Part shown: one piece after another, positions 1 through 5,718 of the stretch | How the letters are laid out: every line of letters begins with the position of its first letter | How positions within the stretch are numbered: position 1 is the stretch's first letter | From: JBKEAD01 sp047973165 | Lineage (GTDB): Bacteria > Verrucomicrobiota > Verrucomicrobiia > Chthoniobacterales > JBKEAD01 | DNA length: 7,938 nt | Direction: 5' to 3' | Assembly: GCA_047973165.1 (NCBI GenBank) | Contig: JBKEBM010000133.1 | Span: forward strand, 1 to 7,938 | Notes under the pieces: generated by a model | Seen by the model: the letters and a program-made list of their open reading frames with translations, nothing else | The model's database searches: none | What the model was told of the DNA's origin: nothing | Made by a program: the position numbers and the translations under genes

Positions 1-126
1 TTACCTCCGTGCCTGCCTCTGCCCATCCCCAGATCGGAGCATTTGTCTCACGTTGCAAAACCATGCCGTCGGAGAAAATCGTCGGTATATCAATGGCGGC
101 CAGGGAAGTTCCTGCAGTCAGCAAGC

Positions 127-219
127 AAAGCATTATTAATCTATTCATATGGCCCGGCATATATCATCGATCCCTTCCGCCGCCAACCTTTCCCTGATAA
201 AGCGTTGCTGATTTATTCC
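127..219 (+). repeat. Two diverged copies of a 21-base unit
   Basis: Bases 127-147 and 199-219 match at most positions. When read in the frame that starts at base 1, both translate to KALLIYS. Five of the seven codons differ between copies and every difference is synonymous (GCA/GCG, TTA/TTG, TTA/CTG, ATC/ATT, TCA/TCC). The copies lie 72 bases apart, which keeps the frame. This could reflect an old duplication inside a real or former coding sequence, or chance. The similarity is visible directly; any function is unknown. Confidence 0.35.
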
Positions 220-317
220 GGGTTTCTTATTTATGAGAGGGTTTTTATCTTGCTCAATTTAAAAAGATACCTACCCTCCTCCTCCGTGACATCTTTCTGT
301 CAGTATCGACTTACTCT

Positions 318-354
318 TCCGGTTTTCCGACTTCGGGGGCTCCTCCGAAACGGA
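318..354 (+). promoter_or_regulatory. Possible hairpin in leuA leader
   Basis: TTCGG at 332-336 pairs with CCGAA at 345-349 around an 8-base loop. An outer TCCG (318-321) can pair with CGGA (351-354) across a 10-base bulge. The downstream bases are pyrimidine-rich but contain no clean T run, so this is not a standard terminator. It lies about 130 bases before the leuA start and might be a leader structure in the mRNA. The evidence is base pairing only. Confidence 0.2.
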
Positions 355-484
355 CAACTTCTTTCTGCTTAAATTTTACCTGACGGCACGGCTGCAAATG
401 GCGGAGGTGGCAATCGCCTCAGGAAAGACTCCTCAAAACTTTCACCGCCACTTTTTTACAATCCATCAGCCAAATTTAACAGCC

Positions 485-2035
485 ATGTCAGACAATATAA
501 TTATCTTTGATACAACCCTGCGTGACGGAGAGCAGTGCCCCGGTGCCAGCATGAACTTGCGCGAAAAACTGGAAATCGCCCGTCAGCTCGAACGCATCAA
601 TGTCGATGTCATCGAAGCAGGGTTCCCCGTTATCAGCGACGGTGATTTTGAAGCTGTGCAAAAAATCGCTACCGAAGTAAAAGGCCCTCGCATTTGCGGG
701 CTGGCACGCTGCGTTCCCAAAGACATCGACGCTGCGGGTGCCGCACTGAAGCCTGCCGGCGACAACGCACGCATTCACGTTTTTTTGGCGACTTCGGCAA
801 TTCACCGCGAACACAAACTGCGCATGGGACACGACGATTTACAACGCCTGGCCGTCGAGGCCGTCACCCGCGCAAAGGGATTCGTGAAAGATGTGGAGTT
901 TTCCCCCGAAGATGCCTCGCGAACCGAACCGGAATTTCTGGCCAGGATCGTCGAAGCTGCAATCGCTGCCGGAGCAACAACGGTTAATATCCCCGACACC
1001 GTAGGTTACGCCATACCCGAGCAGTATGCCGAGATCATTCATTACCTGCGCTCCAATGTTAAAAATATCGACGACGCCGTGATCAGCGTGCATTGCCACG
1101 ATGACCTGGGCCTGGCCGTGGCAAATTCGCTGGCGGCTGTTCAGGCAGGCGCACGACAAATCGAAGGAACCTTTAACGGCATTGGCGAACGCGCCGGAAA
1201 TACTGCCCTCGAAGAAGTCGTCATGGCGATTAAAACCCGCCCCGACTATTTTCAGAATCTGACGACCCAAATCAAAGCTACCGAAATTTTAAAAACCTCG
1301 CGCCTGGTGAGTCGTATGAGTGGTCTGCACCTGGCCCGCAGCAAGGCCATCGTTGGAGAAAATGCCTTCGCCCACAGCTCCGGAATTCACCAGGACGGCA
1401 TCCTGAAAAAACGCGAGACCTATGAAATCATGGACCCAAAAGAGGTCGGCTGGGGCGGCACTGAACTGCCACTCACCAAGCACAGTGGGCGCCATGCCAT
1501 TGCCGCACGCCTGGAGCATCTCGGATTTAAGCTGACTAAAGTCGAGAGCGATCAGGTCTTCAGCCGCTTTAAAGAAATCGGTGATAAGAAAAAATTTGTC
1601 TATGACGACGACCTCGCCGCCCTGGTAGAAGGTTCAATCGGCAACGAAAGTGCCGTCTATCAGCTCGACTACATTCACGTAACCAGCGGATCAACAACCG
1701 TCCCCACTGCCACGGTCCGTATCAAAAAAGACGGAGAGATCATCCAGGACTCCAGCCCGGGAAATGGTGCCGTCGATGCTGCCATGAAAGCTCTCGACCG
1801 CATCACGGATCGAAATGGCCACCTGGCAGCCTATCAGGTCGAAGCCGTCACCCAGGGGAAAGATTCACTGGGTGAGGTCACTGTCAAAATTGATTTTGGA
1901 AACGGCGAACTCATCACCGGTAAAGGTGCCAGCACCGATGTAGTCGATGCCAGTGCCCGGGCCTATCTCAACGCAATCAACCGCAGCCTCATCCTCGAAG
2001 GAAATACATCCCGAAAAGAAATTCACGGAGTCTGA
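485..2035 (+). CDS. leuA: 2-isopropylmalate synthase
   Basis: LeuA condenses acetyl-CoA with 2-oxoisovalerate to give 2-isopropylmalate, the first committed step of leucine synthesis, in the cytoplasm. The 516-residue protein has the usual length of the bacterial long form. The N-terminal TIM barrel opens with FDTTLRDGEQCPG (residues 8-20), carrying the metal-binding Asp and the catalytic Arg. The metal-ligand motif H203-C-H205-DD and the signature around N231 (NGIGERAGN) follow. GIHQDGILK and LTKHSGRHA mark the linker region. From about residue 390 to the end lies the LeuA allosteric domain, with GKGASTDVVDAS and RAYLNAINR, so feedback inhibition by leucine is likely. The ATG at 485 is chosen because homologues begin directly before IIIFDTTLRDGEQ. 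The frame is open back to an ATG at 398, but the extra 29 residues look non-conserved. No Shine-Dalgarno sequence precedes 485. The gene stands alone and converges on the cbiX-like gene. Homocitrate or citramalate synthase are related alternatives, but the overall pattern fits LeuA. Confidence 0.95.
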   Translation: MSDNIIIFDTTLRDGEQCPGASMNLREKLEIARQLERINVDVIEAGFPVISDGDFEAVQKIATEVKGPRICGLARCVPKDIDAAGAALKPAGDNARIHVFLATSAIHREHKLRMGHDDLQRLAVEAVTRAKGFVKDVEFSPEDASRTEPEFLARIVEAAIAAGATTVNIPDTVGYAIPEQYAEIIHYLRSNVKNIDDAVISVHCHDDLGLAVANSLAAVQAGARQIEGTFNGIGERAGNTALEEVVMAIKTRPDYFQNLTTQIKATEILKTSRLVSRMSGLHLARSKAIVGENAFAHSSGIHQDGILKKRETYEIMDPKEVGWGGTELPLTKHSGRHAIAARLEHLGFKLTKVESDQVFSRFKEIGDKKKFVYDDDLAALVEGSIGNESAVYQLDYIHVTSGSTTVPTATVRIKKDGEIIQDSSPGNGAVDAAMKALDRITDRNGHLAAYQVEAVTQGKDSLGEVTVKIDFGNGELITGKGASTDVVDASARAYLNAINRSLILEGNTSRKEIHGV

Positions 2036-2087
2036 TACGATTAAACCCGGACTATGCAATAGAAAGGGTGAGGCAAAGATGGAAACC

Positions 2088-2118
2088 GGTAGGGTCGTTT
2101 TGATAAAACGCCTCTACC
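2088..2118. repeat. Long hairpin after leuA
   Basis: The left arm (2088-2101, GGTAGGGTCGTTTT) and right arm (2105-2118, AAAACGCCTCTACC) form a 14-position stem around a GAT loop. It has 12 Watson-Crick pairs, one G-U and one mismatch. No T run follows on either strand, so it is not a typical factor-independent terminator, although it may protect the leuA mRNA 3' end. The right arm can pair instead with AGAGG at 2119-2123 (CCTCT-ACC-AGAGG, 2111-2123), giving two mutually exclusive folds. A near-tandem GGCTGCC-A-GGCTGCC follows at 2125-2139. It could belong to a dispersed palindromic repeat family. Confidence 0.6.
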
Positions 2119-2162
2119 AGAGGAGGCTGCCAGGCTGCCGATATTGAGATTCCCCTCCCAAC

Positions 2163-2184
2163 AAAAACTTCCCCAAGGGGGGAG
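2163..2184 (-). terminator. Factor-independent terminator of the minus-strand operon
   Basis: Read on the minus strand, CTCCCCC (2184-2178) pairs with GGGGAAG (2174-2168) around a 3-base loop. The stem has seven pairs including one G-U, and five T's follow at 2167-2163. This is the classic GC-rich stem plus U tract. It sits about 80 bases past the stop codon of the cbiX-like gene. The T run is only on this strand, so it should not stop leuA transcripts. The plus-strand stem is embedded in an outer CCAACA (2158-2163) / TGTTGG (2190-2195) pairing. Confidence 0.7.
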
Positions 2185-2232
2185 CTATCTGTTGGATTCC
2201 TTGAAGGCGGAGGGCAAGCCCGTTGAGATAGC
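2184..2232. repeat. Inverted repeat between leuA and the cbiX-like gene
   Basis: GCTATCT (2184-2190) and AGATAGC (2226-2232) are perfect 7-base reverse complements. They enclose a small internal hairpin, GGG-CAAG-CCC (2212-2221). The repeat abuts the terminator stem and lies between it and the stop codon of the cbiX-like gene, so it would be in the 3' untranslated region of that operon. Its function is unknown. Together with the neighbouring stems it makes 2088-2232 almost continuously foldable. Confidence 0.45.
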
Positions 2233-2265
2233 GAGAGAGACAAGCGAATACATGAATTTGGATTA

Positions 2266-3096
2266 CTAAATCGTATGATTTTCTTTTTCACGAGCCTGCC
2301 TTGCCTGATCCACTATTATATCTGTAAATCCAGGTTCCGTTCCGATGGCGCGGGTATAGCAGAGCTTTTTTTCAGCGATCTGATAAGGATTTTTGTCAAA
2401 AACAGTCTGCGATTCACTGAGAGGTTGCGTTTTCCCCGCCTCAGAAATACCCAGCAAAACCGGTATATCTTCGTAACTGTGCAGCCCGTCAGAAATAAAA
2501 AACGGAACTACTATAACATCAGGAAATTTCACCACTTCAGCCCAGTCTTTAATGAAAGGTGCTTCTTCCATATAAGCAGCCAGAACTTCGCCAAAATATT
2601 CTTTTTCACTAAGTATAGAAACCTGCTTTCGGACCGCTTTTGAAGAATTTTTATCTCGCTCCGTTCCGTGCCCGACAACAATAAGCGACGTTTTCGATAA
2701 GTCTGCATCCGGAGCAATTTCCCGGGCGCGATGTAATATTATATCAGTCACTTTTGGGTGACTTCCCACCGGTTTACAATATATCAAAATACGTCCGTCA
2801 ATTTTACTGGCAGAACCGGTCAAACCAAGTTCACGAGGCATTACATTTTTCGTAAAATATCCCTCACTAATAAAGTTGGGAACGATATATATTATTCGGG
2901 ATTCAATACATGACAGTGCTTCCTGAATCGAAGGCTGCTCCTTGCGAAAACCCGCATGGACTTCTTTAAAAATTCCCCGCTGACGCAAAGCGACAAGCTG
3001 CTCTCTCGTAGGTGCTGAAGAATCCGGATTTTTTGTCGAACCGTGACCAATAAGTAACAGCGCAGACTCAGAAAGTGATGGTAGAACTACTGACAT
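2266..3096 (-). CDS. CbiX/SirB-type sirohydrochlorin chelatase-like protein
   Basis: This 276-residue protein appears to be a fused two-domain class II chelatase. Such enzymes insert cobalt or iron into sirohydrochlorin for cobalamin or siroheme. Two homologous halves are visible. The N-half has LLLIGHGS with H18 and then IVPNFISEGYFTKNVMP. The C-half has IVVGHGTE with H143 and then VVPFFISDGLHSYEDIP with H206. The second active-site His is present only in the C-half, because the aligned N-half position is F81; the C-half is therefore the likely catalytic one. There is no signal peptide, and the protein is expected in the cytosol. The ATG lies 12 bases after the tolC-like stop without a clear Shine-Dalgarno sequence, so translation may be coupled. 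The gene is AT-rich (23 of 60 G+C in 2581-2640, 24 of 60 in 2881-2940) compared with leuA and serS. The chelated metal cannot be told from sequence, so no symbol is assigned; cbiX or sirB would be the candidates. Confidence 0.8.
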   Translation of the reverse strand: MSVVLPSLSESALLLIGHGSTKNPDSSAPTREQLVALRQRGIFKEVHAGFRKEQPSIQEALSCIESRIIYIVPNFISEGYFTKNVMPRELGLTGSASKIDGRILIYCKPVGSHPKVTDIILHRAREIAPDADLSKTSLIVVGHGTERDKNSSKAVRKQVSILSEKEYFGEVLAAYMEEAPFIKDWAEVVKFPDVIVVPFFISDGLHSYEDIPVLLGISEAGKTQPLSESQTVFDKNPYQIAEKKLCYTRAIGTEPGFTDIIVDQARQAREKENHTI

Positions 3097-3108
3097 AACC
3101 CGAAAACT

Positions 3109-4659
3109 TTACTCAAGTTCGATACGCGTGAGGTCAAGTGTTGTCCCCGTCCTGCGGGCATACTCCGCAATGGCTTTATTATAGTCCACCACCGCACGAA
3201 TCTCCGCAATACGGGCCTGAGCAAGATCGCGCTGGAACTGAAGAACTTCAAAGGTCGTGGTCGTTCCGGATGCCAGACGCGCCTGCCCCGCCTCTAAAGT
3301 CTGCTGCGCAAACTCACGGGCAACACGCGAAGCCTCAATGCGCTTGCGTGTTGTATCAATCTGCCCCGCAGCATTGTCCACCTCGACGATAATAAACTGT
3401 TCGAGTTGCTTAAGCGCAATAAGAGCCTGGGCAATTTCAAGCTGGGCAACCTGAGTCTCCCCGCGTGCCGTGCGATTCGGAATGGGCACACTGAAAATTG
3501 CTCCCACACTCCAGGCCAGGTTATTTTGACCCACCCTTGAAACACTCCGGCCCAGGCTTGATTCGAGCCCGTTTAACCCGAGACTGCCCGTCAGGTCGAG
3601 ACGCGGAAGAGCCTGATTGCGTGTGAAAATGATATTTATATTACGTCTCTGTATATCGATAATCGACTGTCGATAGTCCGGACGAAGATCGAAAGCAACC
3701 GGCATATCTCTGTTAAGATTCGGCTTATACCCGGTACTGGAAGGAGGCGGTGCAATCCTTATTAATATATTTAAAAAGCCCGCAACATCGTCTGTTATAA
3801 GCTGCTTTAAAAAATTCTGGTTATCCAGAACGGCACGCTGCGCGACCAGTAAACGCTCTTCACGTGAAGCGAGATCGGACTGCGCCTGGAGAACATCCAG
3901 CGGAGACATTACACCAATTTCGGCACGCTTTTGGTTATCAATAACAAGCTGCTGAGCAAGCTGGCGGTAGCGTTGTTCTACATCGAGATTCTGAATGGAA
4001 AAATAGAGTTCATTGTAGGCATTGATAGTATCTGTGATCGTATCAATAAGAATTTGCCGAAGCTGCCACTGAGAAACAGACAGGTTTGCCCGCGCAATCC
4101 GAATACTGGCCAGATTTACATCCGTACCAAAATTGCGAAGCACCGGCTGAGTAACTTCAAAGCCGGTAAAAGTTTCAAAACTATTATAATCCGGCTCACG
4201 GGTGCTGTCTCCATCAATACTCAAAGAAGGCCCCAAACTATAGGTCGTTCCCGGCGGGAGCAAACCGGAAACATTTGCATCATACACCTGCCCCTCACGC
4301 CGGGCATAGAGGGGGCTGTCAGGATCGGTTATCTCATTATTGACCTTGCTGGCCAGCGAACGCAGCTCCTGCCGATTCGAATCATAAGTATAAGAAACCT
4401 GAAGTGTCGGATCAAATTTCCCTGAGGCAGAGAGTTGTCGGGCCTGAGCAATTTTGGGATCGTATTGCTGTACCTGAATATCAAAATTTTTCGCAAGAGC
4501 CATCTGAATAGCATCACCAAGCGTAATATCCAAAGTGTAAGAAGAATCCGCAGACGTAGCTTTTTTGGCAGTTGGCTCCGCATCTTCCGCACGAAGAAAG
4601 CCGGAAAAAATAATTACAAAAAGAACGCCTGATCCAAAAATCGCAAAGTTATTTCCCAT
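3109..4659 (-). CDS. TolC-family outer-membrane efflux protein
   Basis: This is an outer-membrane channel of the TolC/OEP family. Such proteins trimerise into a beta-barrel plus periplasmic alpha-helical tunnel and serve efflux pumps or type I secretion. From the ATG at 4659 the protein has 516 residues. A hydrophobic signal (residues 5-22) ends in FLRA before EDAEP, with likely cleavage after A24. The mature part starts with ITLGDAIQMALAKN (from residue 45), a typical first OEP-repeat helix. Long heptad-like helices rich in Ala, Gln, Leu and Arg follow, interrupted by beta-strand segments such as FDPTLQVSYTYDSN. The second OEP repeat carries LAWSVGAIFSVPIPN and the closing helix motif YNKAIAEYARRTGTTL. 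There is no Cys, so it is not a lipid-anchored NodT-type member. Its start overlaps the dnaJ-like gene by 11 bases, implying coupling. No membrane-fusion or inner-membrane pump gene is next to it, so substrate and partner are unknown. A TTG at 4671, adding MRNS, is an alternative start. Confidence 0.88.
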   Translation of the reverse strand: MGNNFAIFGSGVLFVIIFSGFLRAEDAEPTAKKATSADSSYTLDITLGDAIQMALAKNFDIQVQQYDPKIAQARQLSASGKFDPTLQVSYTYDSNRQELRSLASKVNNEITDPDSPLYARREGQVYDANVSGLLPPGTTYSLGPSLSIDGDSTREPDYNSFETFTGFEVTQPVLRNFGTDVNLASIRIARANLSVSQWQLRQILIDTITDTINAYNELYFSIQNLDVEQRYRQLAQQLVIDNQKRAEIGVMSPLDVLQAQSDLASREERLLVAQRAVLDNQNFLKQLITDDVAGFLNILIRIAPPPSSTGYKPNLNRDMPVAFDLRPDYRQSIIDIQRRNINIIFTRNQALPRLDLTGSLGLNGLESSLGRSVSRVGQNNLAWSVGAIFSVPIPNRTARGETQVAQLEIAQALIALKQLEQFIIVEVDNAAGQIDTTRKRIEASRVAREFAQQTLEAGQARLASGTTTTFEVLQFQRDLAQARIAEIRAVVDYNKAIAEYARRTGTTLDLTRIELE

Positions 4660-5605
4660 CGAGTTTCGCAAGTGCCTCCCACAGTTTTTTTGCTTCCGAA
4701 GAGAGATTTTCGGGAAGCTGAGGGATAAGGATAACGTAAAAATCTCCGCGCTTCCCGTCTTTGTCCGGCAAACCGCGACCACTGAAGCGAAAACGCTTCC
4801 CACTCTGACTGCCAGCCGGAATTTTTAAGCGGGCACGCCCATCGGGCGTGGGAATCTGCACCTCACTTCCCAGGACAGCCTGGTAAACCGGAATCTCAAA
4901 ATCATAAAAAATCTGACTACCCTCGACACGATAGTCCGGATGCTTTTGCAACTTCACTCGCATGTAAAGATCACCCGCCGGGCCACCCGAGACACCCTTA
5001 CCGCCAACGCCCGTCAAACGAATACGCTGTCCCTCGCGAACCCCGCGCGGAATTTTTACCGTATAAGTTTCCGGTGTTGTCGAATCGCTGCGGCGAAAAG
5101 AAATCGACCGCGTCGAGCCATTCAGAGCCTCCTCCAGAGACACCGAAATATCCGCCTCGATATCCTGTCCGCGCTGAGGAGACTCCTCGAAACCAAAAGC
5201 ACCCGCCCCACGCGCATGGCCACGGCGCGTTCCAAACATCTGCTCAAAAAAGTCACTGAATCCCGTGCCACCAAACTCATACTGTACCCCCTCACCCCCC
5301 TGGGGGAACCCGCCGAAACCACCCGCCTGCTCGTATTGGAATCCTCCCTGCCCCTGTGCTCCGGCTCTTGCCGCATGCTCCCAGTTCTCGCCATAGGCAT
5401 CGTATTTTGAGCGCTTATCAGAATCGCTCAGCACCTCATACGCCTCATTGATTTCCTTAAATTTCTCCTCCGCAGCCTTTTTATCCTTAGCCACATCGGG
5501 GTGGTGTACCCGTGCCAGCTTCCGAAAAGCCTTGCGAATCTCATCCGCACTCGCACTTTTCGAAACGCCCAGTATTTTATAATAATCTTTGTAACCCGCA
5601 GCCAT
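4649..5605 (-). CDS. DnaJ-family co-chaperone, CbpA type
   Basis: This 318-residue J-domain protein would stimulate the ATPase of DnaK and deliver unfolded substrates in the cytoplasm. The J domain is at residues 5-70, with DYYKILGV at its start and the catalytic HPD at 35-37. A Gly/Phe-rich linker follows at about 75-140 (GGFQYEQAGGFGGFPQGG). The C-terminal substrate-binding domains run from about residue 148 (DIEADISVSLEEALNG) and include GVREGQRIRLTGVGGKG and GDLYMRVKLQKHPDY. The protein has no cysteine at all, so the DnaJ zinc finger (CxxCxGxG repeats) is absent. This places it with the CbpA type and not with canonical DnaJ. The ATG at 5605 is chosen because the J domain begins directly after it. 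An upstream in-frame ATG at 5644 overlaps the predicted -35 box and would add 13 unconserved residues. It is the first gene of the operon with tolC-like and cbiX-like genes. Confidence 0.9.
   Translation of the reverse strand: MAAGYKDYYKILGVSKSASADEIRKAFRKLARVHHPDVAKDKKAAEEKFKEINEAYEVLSDSDKRSKYDAYGENWEHAARAGAQGQGGFQYEQAGGFGGFPQGGEGVQYEFGGTGFSDFFEQMFGTRRGHARGAGAFGFEESPQRGQDIEADISVSLEEALNGSTRSISFRRSDSTTPETYTVKIPRGVREGQRIRLTGVGGKGVSGGPAGDLYMRVKLQKHPDYRVEGSQIFYDFEIPVYQAVLGSEVQIPTPDGRARLKIPAGSQSGKRFRFSGRGLPDKDGKRGDFYVILIPQLPENLSSEAKKLWEALAKLDGK
4674..4680 (-). promoter_or_regulatory. Shine-Dalgarno-like site of the tolC-like gene
   Basis: GGGAGGC on the minus strand, inside the end of the dnaJ-like gene, is the best ribosome-binding match at any gene start here. 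It lies about 15 bases before the ATG at 4659 and only 3 bases before an in-frame TTG at 4671, so neither spacing is ideal. The TTG form would add an Arg to a signal peptide that otherwise has no positive N-region. Confidence 0.4.
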
Positions 5606-5615
5606 AAACAGCCGA

Positions 5616-5644
5616 AAAATACTAACTTGAAATGCAGACTTCAA
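5616..5644 (-). promoter_or_regulatory. Candidate sigma70 promoter of the dnaJ-tolC-cbiX operon
   Basis: On the minus strand, TTGAAG (5644-5639) and TATTTT (5621-5616) are separated by exactly 17 bases. Initiation about seven bases past the -10 box would fall near 5609, only some four bases ahead of the ATG at 5605. That would give an almost leaderless transcript, in line with the missing Shine-Dalgarno sequence. The -35 box is one arm of an inverted repeat, TTGAA (5627-5631) / TTCAA (5640-5644), which could be an operator. It does not match the CIRCE heat-shock operator. No strong promoter for the divergent serS was found; TATAGA at 5699-5704 is a weak -10 candidate. Confidence 0.4.
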
Positions 5645-5718
5645 TCCCTCTCATGAATTTCCGTGCGAAAAATCCCTCGTCCTCCCTGTTCCCTCCCGTA
5701 TAGATTCACTCCAATCCT

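Larger units (their letters stand above)
1..484. other. Upstream region of leuA, no supportable gene
   Basis: No recognisable protein or RNA gene is present. The plus-strand frame beginning at base 1 stays open to a TAA at 370-372, with a TTG at 43 as a possible start. Its translation is rich in Arg, Ser, Pro and Leu, has no familiar domain, and lacks a ribosome binding site, so I treat it as probably non-coding or a decayed gene end. The stretch is AT-richer than leuA (26 of 60 G+C in 181-240 against 38 of 60 in 1081-1140). It contains a repeated 7-codon unit (127-147 and 199-219) and a hairpin (318-354). I could not pick a convincing promoter for leuA. A leucine-codon attenuator peptide was looked for and not found. 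Confidence 0.5.

Noticed and set aside
1..120. Short minus-strand frame ending in TAA at 3-1
   Set aside because: It is about 36 codons after an upstream stop, has no start with a ribosome site, and no recognisable sequence.
233..262. Leucine leader peptide for leuA attenuation
   Set aside because: The ATG at 233 opens only nine codons with a single Leu, and the nearby hairpin has no T run, so it does not match a leu attenuator.
398..484. N-terminal extension of LeuA from the ATG at 398
   Set aside because: The extra 29 residues resemble no LeuA N-terminus, and the family core begins directly after the ATG at 485.
3931..4425. 164-codon plus-strand frame inside the tolC-like gene
   Set aside because: It is antisense to a well-supported gene, has no recognisable motif, and looks like a shadow frame.
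4660..4803. Longer tolC-like protein from a GTG at 4803
   Set aside because: The added residues are a shadow of the dnaJ-like reading frame and would bury the signal peptide inside the protein.
5606..5718. CIRCE heat-shock operator before the dnaJ-like gene
   Set aside because: The TTAGCACTC-N9-GAGTGCTAA pattern is absent; only a short TTGAA/TTCAA repeat is seen.
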